In this document: positions 58,890 to 64,000 of the stretch, piece by piece
Numbering within the stretch: the stretch's first letter is position 1
Layout of the letters: the number at the start of each line of letters is the position of its first letter
Assembly: GCA_944548615.1 (NCBI GenBank)
Contig: OX155952.1
Span: 31,822,278 to 31,886,277 of the forward strand
Direction of reading: 5' to 3'
DNA: 64,000 bases
DNA from: Micropterix aruncella
Lineage: Eukaryota > Arthropoda > Insecta > Lepidoptera > Micropterigidae
The notes under the pieces: generated by a model
Databases searched by the model: none
What the model saw: only the letters and a program-made list of their open reading frames with translations
Told to the model about the DNA's origin: nothing
Program-made: the position numbers and the translations under genes

Positions 58890-59045
58890 GCTTCGCTGTC
58901 AGGCGTTAGACTCTTACAGGCCGTTGGCGTTGCTAGACTGTGGATTGTTTTCATCCGCAAAAGTCTTTTACGCTCAATCCCTGGGAGACGGAACCACCTG
59001 ATGCCGCTATAACTCCCCGGGATTACGAATTAGTCCGCTTTGATT
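58890..59045 (+). repeat. Family A, 3'-end fragment
   Basis: tgtcaggcgttagactctta, ggccgttggcgttgctagac, ttttacgctca, gggagacggaac, ataactcccc, then a decayed ggttcgcccg block. Diverged copy. Confidence 0.55.
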
Positions 59046-59124
59046 TTAAAACCCCTTTTATTCTATTGAACAATCTAATACCCTAATAAATAACCAATGG
59101 TAATACTTCGACTACTGGTAATAT

Positions 59125-59480
59125 CATTGAGGGCAATGACTTTTCAAATATTGTGCCCATTTGCATTGTTTTTAAATGCATGGCATAGCTTTAATTTGAT
59201 TATTTAAGATTTTACTGAGAATTTGAATATTACCATGAATAATTTGACTACGTAGCTTTTCGAATTAGTGACTATTTCAAATATTAGGCTTCGATTTTGA
59301 TTATTTATATTAATATTTATATTTGTAGTTTGTCAATCCAGTAGTTAAATTCTTGACTACCTAATGTATATTCAGTAAAGAGTAGTAACGAGACCTACTA
59401 CCTAACACAATTACTTTGACAGTCCAAGAGCGGTTTATAGCCGTCAATTGGACACGATGAAAATGTAATGTAATGTAAAT
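59125..59480 (+). mobile_element. LINE 3' UTR with (aatgt)n tail, copy 2
   Basis: Matches the 3' UTR at 36590-36920: tttcaaatattgtgcccatt, gattatttaagattttactg, ttgactacctaatgtatatt, gccgtcaattggacacga, aatgtaatgtaatgtaa. Confidence 0.75.
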
Positions 59481-60189
59481 TTCTCGGCGATCCTCATACA
59501 GTCGTCCTCGTTTTTCAGGGTTGTAAACTTGAGTTTCCTTTAAACTCGATCGAAGGCCTGCTAGCATATTCTAAATAGTTGCAAATGAAAGAAAATTACT
59601 TACTCGAAATTAAGTTTGAATGTCAGTCTATTTAGGCCAAGCTGACATCTTTTGCGGCCCCATTGCGGGGGCCACATTGTTCGTAAACGCGACACGGAGG
59701 TAATAAGGAGGGGTAAGACTTGTGAGATATATTTATGGAGGAATAAAGGGAGACTTATATGCCATACATGTTGTAAACTATGTACGTGCCGATTCAAATC
59801 CCTTTCTTGTGAACCGATTTCATGAAATTGGATCACCCTCAATGTAAACACAGATGGGAAAAAATACTTTCCGCCAAATTTACATAATATGCTCTCATTC
59901 GTCTGGTGATTGTTTCCATTATTTATTTTTAAGAACAAATAACAAAGAAAAAATCGGTTGTGCCACCTCAATACTTTCCCGGCAAGTTGCCAAGGACTGA
60001 TTTCATCTGAGTATTAATTTCATTAAAAAAAATCGATGAGCCCTGTCTCCATCTTTTCGTTCCATCTTTTGGCTCTTAGCCGAGAAACGAATCGTTCCGC
60101 CCAAGGCGTAATTATTTGATTAAAATAGATGGCGGAATTTTAACATTATTAGTGTAGCTTGTAAATGAGATATGCCAACCAAAATTTCA
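59481..60189. other. Unassigned stretch
   Basis: A 123-codon minus-strand frame at 59600-59971 shows no family resemblance; nothing else was seen. Confidence 0.3.
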
Positions 60190-60520
60190 CAATGGGTTTT
60201 TTTTCCCAGCAAGGCAACTGTGTGCCGAATTTTAAGTCTTTAAGTCCAATATTTCGAGATTGCACTATGACTAGAGGGGACCGCTTTCAACCACAATCTT
60301 TGCAAGTCTTGCCATGACCAAATGATGCCTGCATTCTACATTTCAGCTCAATGGGATAAAGCGTTTGGGCGCTATCGCGGAGGAATTACACACACTCAGA
60401 GACGGACTTCAGCCTGGAAATGCTCTTAACCGTATGAGGGGAGGGGGGGGAGGGGGGGGGTCAAAATGCATATATCCGTCTACATCTTGAAAAATATATT
60501 TGCGCGTTCACAATACTTAA
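60190..60520 (-). repeat. Dispersed repeat family B, copy 4
   Basis: Reverse orientation: tgtgtgccgaattttaagtc, atatttcgaga, tgccatgaccaaatgatgcc, catttcagctcaatggg, ggcgctatcgcgga, acggacttcagcctgga, then a G-run (60441-60461) and gcgcgttcacaa. Confidence 0.7.
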
Positions 60521-60583
60521 TCTACTCATCGGTTGACGTAAAGTAATGCTTTACGTCAAAATAAGACTCGTCGGTAAAGTAAT

Positions 60584-60783
60584 NNNNNNNNNNNNNNNNN
60601 NNNNNNNNNNNNNNNNNNNNNNNNNNNNNNNNNNNNNNNNNNNNNNNNNNNNNNNNNNNNNNNNNNNNNNNNNNNNNNNNNNNNNNNNNNNNNNNNNNNN
60701 NNNNNNNNNNNNNNNNNNNNNNNNNNNNNNNNNNNNNNNNNNNNNNNNNNNNNNNNNNNNNNNNNNNNNNNNNNNNNNNNNNN
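60584..60783. other. Assembly gap, 200 N
   Basis: Exactly 200 N, so probably a placeholder of unknown true size. Frames reported across it are meaningless. The base just left of it follows an 11-bp hairpin (ttgacgtaaag, loop taatg, ctttacgtcaa; 60532-60558). Confidence 0.99.
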
Positions 60784-61005
60784 TTCGACACAAGTCGTAT
60801 TCATCTCCATGACATTTCTGATAGAACAATTTTTTCAAAATTTAAATTTAAAAAAACTGAACATAGAGAAATGGGTTAATAATATTTTGCAATATCGTTA
60901 TAATACACTATAACCGACCTTGAAAAACATTATTGATAATGATTTTTAAATGAAAAATATTAATAAGCTTTTAATGAATATGTCTGAACAAATATAATTA
61001 CTGTA

Positions 61006-63582
61006 TTAATTTTGCCTATTCAGACCGGGACCCTTGCAAGCGCCTAAAATATTTATAAAAGCCAACTCCCAAGATTTAACGTCTCTTTCTTTAGCGTTAT
61101 CGCCAAGGCACTTAATAATTTTTACTTTAAAACAATTATCAAAAGTTAAATTGTGTGCCTTAGCATGCAATGCTATTGGAAGTTGACTATCATTGCCTAC
61201 GCTGGCCCTGTGATTATTTAACCTAATGCTAAGAGGTGTAGTTGTTTCCCCAATATAAAATGCATTGCAGGTCTGGCAAAGTAATTGATATACAATATTT
61301 TTTGAAATGCAACTACTATTAAAAGGAACTCTGTAACTATTAGGAGTGTTAGGACTAGTAAAATAAATGCTTCGATCTAATAAAGGACATGTTTTACAAC
61401 GTGATCGACCACAAGGCTGTAGGCCAAAATTTTTGTTATTACTAAGATAATTTTGATTATTTTTATTAAGTATTGATTTTAAATTAGGAGGTTTTCGAAA
61501 TGATAAAATTGGTGGTATATCTAATAAACCTTTGGTTGATGGGTCGTTAGCTATAATAGGGAATAAATCTGCTAAAATAGGTCGCAGTTTCTCAGTGCCA
61601 GGAAAATAAGTAGTACTCAGAAAGATTTTATTTTGATTTAAATTTGAAACCAATTTAGGTTTAGGTGAAAATTTTGTTTCGGAATTTATTATATTTTTAT
61701 CTAACAAAGAGGCAGGATAATTTCTTTCTATTAGTGATTTTTTAAGATTGGAAAGGTACTTATCTAAATTTTCTTTATTATTAATTAAACGGTGTCCGCG
61801 AATTGACATTGAATATGGAATTGACTTTTTGGTATGAAACGGATGACAGCTATCGAAATGTAGGTATTGCTCTTTGTTTGTAGGTTTTATATGAATTGCA
61901 GTTTTAATGGTGCCTTCGGATAGAGTTAGATCAACGTCTAAGAATGTAATTTGATTTTCTGATATAGTGTATGTAAAATCTAAGGGTCCGAAATTATTTA
62001 AATCTGTAAGGAAGTCAGTGAGTGTGTCATGTCCATGTGGCCAAAACAGTATAATATCATCAATAAACCTATACCACATTAGTGGTTGTAAATTTTGAGT
62101 AAGAAGAAAATTATTTTCTAATAACCCCATGAAAAGATTCGCATAAGAAGGGGCCATTCTTGTTCCCATTGCTGTACCTTTAATTTGGAGATAAAATTCA
62201 TCTTCAAAAGAAAAAGCATTCTTAGTGAGGACGAATTCAGCCAACTTACAAAGAAAATTTGTAGAAGGAATTTGGGGGCTGGGTCTTTGATTAAGGTAAT
62301 GGGAAATCGCTTCTAAGCCTAAATCATGGGGAATATTAGTATAAAGAGAGACAGCGTCAATTGTAACAAGTAATAAGTTGTCAGTCTTAGGAATTGTGGT
62401 ATTTTTTAGAATCTCGATAAAATGGTAACTATCTTTAATGTGTGACTTGAGATTTTTTACAAATGGCTGTAGAAAGTAATCGACAAAAGCTGAAATTCTT
62501 TCTGTGGGTGAGTTAAAACTAGCTACTATCGGTCTTCCTGGATTATTAGGTTTATGAATTTTTGGCAATAAGTACAAATTTGGTGTTCTGATAGGGTTAG
62601 GAATTAAAGTGTTAACATCTTCATCTGATAATTTTTCAATGGTTTTTTGTTGTTCAATATATTTTTTTATTGTATTAGCAAAATTTTGATTCGGATCACT
62701 ATATAATTTTTTATAGGAAGTTTCGTCTCTGAGTTGCCTCAAACCTTCAGCTACATAGTCTGTTTTATTAAGGATGACTGTAGTTGAACCTTTATCAGCT
62801 GGCAAAATGATGATATTGGTATCTTTGCTTAGGTTGTTAAGAGCTGAAAGTTCATCAGATGTTAAGTTAGGTGTAGGTTTGAGGCTGTTTAAAAATGTTG
62901 GTTGTGTAACTTTGTTCATTAAAACTGTAATAAATATTTCTACAGGATGATTTTTTGGAAGAGAGGGTGGCTCTTTATTAGAATATTGTCGAAATTTTGC
63001 CAGTGCGTCATGTAATTTACTATTATTACCATTTTTGTCCCTTGAATGCCAAAACTCACGCCATCTCAAATTACGACAAAATTTTGCTATATCATTTCCA
63101 AAACTGAAATGGTCAACTTTGGGAGTTGGTGTGAAATTTAGCCCTTTAGATAAAACTGAATATTCATTATGGTTTATAATTTTTGAGGACAAGTTTTTTA
63201 CGACAAGTCTATCGTTATTTATAGGAACCTGTGCAGCATTAGAATTTGTAACTGATGGTATCAAATTTTCAATAATTGGGATTTCTAAAGGAACTTGTGT
63301 AGGTTCGGGATGCATATCTGCATGAGAATAATTGTTTATAAAATGACGATTAGCTGAGAATTTGTTTTGTGATGAATATAAGGGAATGTTTTCGTTATTG
63401 TTATAATTTGAAACAGGATTTGAATTATATCTCGTATAATTTTGTTGTGTAGAGTTGTTGATTTTGTGAAAAATTTGTAAATTATGAAACTTATTTTCGT
63501 GTTTTAGCCTAATATTGTTTAAATCAATTACAGAACTGCTAACTATTTCACTAGCATATATATAATGCATTGGAGAATACAT
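61006..63582 (-). CDS. Penelope-like element protein: RT plus GIY-YIG endonuclease, 858 aa
   Basis: Starting at the ATG at 63582 (MYSPMHYIYAS; a TTG-initiated extension to 63627 only reads into the mirrored copy). Residues 1-150 are Asn/Ser-rich without a known domain. ADKGSTTVIL lies at about 259, LYLLPKIHKP...RPIVAS at about 335-348, motif A TIDAVSLYTNIP with D409, motif B KGTAMGTRMAPS at about 468-479, motif C YRFIDDIILF with D508-D509, then ITFLDVDLTL. The C-terminus has the CGRSRCKTC cluster (C724, C729, C732), further Cys pairs, VYQLLC, YIGET (776-780), the conserved Arg at about 787 and Glu at 839, i.e. an endonuclease of the type found in EN+ Penelope elements. Length and motif set look complete, with no stops or frameshifts, so this copy could encode active enzyme. 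Such proteins copy the element's RNA at a nicked site in the nucleus. The 3' flank is cut short by the gap. Confidence 0.95.
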   Translation of the reverse strand: MYSPMHYIYASEIVSSSVIDLNNIRLKHENKFHNLQIFHKINNSTQQNYTRYNSNPVSNYNNNENIPLYSSQNKFSANRHFINNYSHADMHPEPTQVPLEIPIIENLIPSVTNSNAAQVPINNDRLVVKNLSSKIINHNEYSVLSKGLNFTPTPKVDHFSFGNDIAKFCRNLRWREFWHSRDKNGNNSKLHDALAKFRQYSNKEPPSLPKNHPVEIFITVLMNKVTQPTFLNSLKPTPNLTSDELSALNNLSKDTNIIILPADKGSTTVILNKTDYVAEGLRQLRDETSYKKLYSDPNQNFANTIKKYIEQQKTIEKLSDEDVNTLIPNPIRTPNLYLLPKIHKPNNPGRPIVASFNSPTERISAFVDYFLQPFVKNLKSHIKDSYHFIEILKNTTIPKTDNLLLVTIDAVSLYTNIPHDLGLEAISHYLNQRPSPQIPSTNFLCKLAEFVLTKNAFSFEDEFYLQIKGTAMGTRMAPSYANLFMGLLENNFLLTQNLQPLMWYRFIDDIILFWPHGHDTLTDFLTDLNNFGPLDFTYTISENQITFLDVDLTLSEGTIKTAIHIKPTNKEQYLHFDSCHPFHTKKSIPYSMSIRGHRLINNKENLDKYLSNLKKSLIERNYPASLLDKNIINSETKFSPKPKLVSNLNQNKIFLSTTYFPGTEKLRPILADLFPIIANDPSTKGLLDIPPILSFRKPPNLKSILNKNNQNYLSNNKNFGLQPCGRSRCKTCPLLDRSIYFTSPNTPNSYRVPFNSSCISKNIVYQLLCQTCNAFYIGETTTPLSIRLNNHRASVGNDSQLPIALHAKAHNLTFDNCFKVKIIKCLGDNAKERDVKSWELAFINILGACKGPGLNRQN

Positions 63583-64000
63583 TTCTATCAAATCAACTTG
63601 TTGATTTGATAGAAATGTATTCTCCAATGCATTATATATATGCTAGTGAAATAGTTAGCAGTTCTGTAATTGATTTAAACAATATTAGGCTAAAACACGA
63701 AAATAAGTTTCATAATTTACAAATTTTTCACAAAATCAACAACTCTACACAACAAAATTATACGAGATATAATTCAAATCCTGTTTCAAATTATAACAAT
63801 AACGAAAACATTCCCTTATATTCATCACAAAACAAATTCTCAGCTAATCGTCATTTTATAAACAATTATTCTCATGCAGATATGCATCCCGAACCTACAC
63901 AAGTTCCTTTAGAAATCCCAATTATTGAAAATTTGATACCATCAGTTACAAATTCTAATGCTGCACAGGTTCCTATAAATAACGATAGACTTGTCGTAAA
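63197..64000. repeat. Perfect palindrome, arms at least 401 bp
   Basis: 63197-63597 and 63600-64000 are exact reverse complements by my reading (129 codons translate identically), with only tt (63598-63599) between them. The right arm continues out of the window. The centre lies 15 bases upstream of both ATGs. Confidence 0.95.
63615..64000 (+). CDS. Mirror copy of the Penelope-like ORF, 5' end (partial)
   Basis: Starts MYSPMHYIYASEIVSSSVID and is open to the window edge at 129 codons, identical to the N-terminus of the minus-strand ORF. It is head to head with that ORF. Whether it is a second complete copy or a mirrored assembly segment cannot be told from this window. Confidence 0.85.
   Translation, partial: MYSPMHYIYASEIVSSSVIDLNNIRLKHENKFHNLQIFHKINNSTQQNYTRYNSNPVSNYNNNENIPLYSSQNKFSANRHFINNYSHADMHPEPTQVPLEIPIIENLIPSVTNSNAAQVPINNDRLVV

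Noticed and set aside
59600..59971. 123-codon minus-strand ORF
   Set aside because: No recognisable motif, ordinary local composition and no supporting neighbours; likely chance.
60522..60838. Several frames spanning 60.5-60.8 kb
   Set aside because: They consist mostly of the 200-N gap.
61006..63627. Extended 873-codon version of the Penelope-like ORF
   Set aside because: The extra 15 codons start at TTG and are read from the mirrored arm; the ATG at 63582 is the sensible start.

Overview
This is eukaryotic DNA: AT-rich, with no operons, long stretches without genes, and densely packed transposable elements nested in one another. The organism is most likely an insect, and probably a moth or butterfly. 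The main reasons are two Helitrons whose ends (TCTATACTAAT at the 5' end, a short hairpin then CTAG at the 3' end, inserted between A and T) match the type common in Lepidoptera, and several non-LTR retrotransposon families with short-repeat tails. The species assignment is inference. I found no convincing host protein-coding gene. The only hints of host transcription are a CpG-rich block followed by a possible non-coding first exon with a strong splice donor (26150-26604), a duplicated segment with conserved donor-like sites (40.3-41.0 kb), and some GC-rich islands. The window is probably intergenic or deep intronic.

Layout. 1-1612 (minus) is the 3' half of a non-LTR retrotransposon with a restriction-like endonuclease, open as far as the left edge. 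1.6-16 kb holds several dispersed repeat families (called A, B, C, G and H here), a LINE split by a hAT element, two TTAA-flanked MITEs and a LINE 3' end. 16.4-18.4 kb has a foldback element and a near-perfect 161-bp-arm palindrome flanked by long (AT)n tracts. 19.8-25 kb contains nested mariner-like MITEs inside families C and B, a tandem-repeat TIR element (family E) and a LINE fragment. 26.8-27.3 kb is a clean 5'-truncated LINE insertion with a 12-bp target duplication. 29.5-36.9 kb contains three decayed LINE fragments and more copies of C, E and G. 37.6-50 kb has further A, B, C, E, G and H copies, a 188-bp tandem array interrupted by a TTAA MITE, and a 130-bp hAT MITE. 50-57 kb holds two Helitrons, a 5S-rRNA-like sequence, a TTAA element, and an RNase H-bearing LINE. 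57.3-60.5 kb has a foldback element split by a LINE, an RT fragment and family B. A 200-N gap lies at 60584-60783.

61006-63582 (minus) is the best-preserved gene: an 858-residue Penelope-like element protein with reverse transcriptase and GIY-YIG endonuclease, all catalytic motifs present. It abuts an exact mirror image of its own 5' end, which starts two bases away and runs off the right edge.

The recurring theme is nesting. In several cases the uninterrupted paralogous copy elsewhere in the same window shows the pre-insertion sequence, so insertion boundaries, target duplications and relative order can be read directly. Families A, B, C, E/H and G are described from their copies here; their class is not established. 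Percent identities and dates were not computed.
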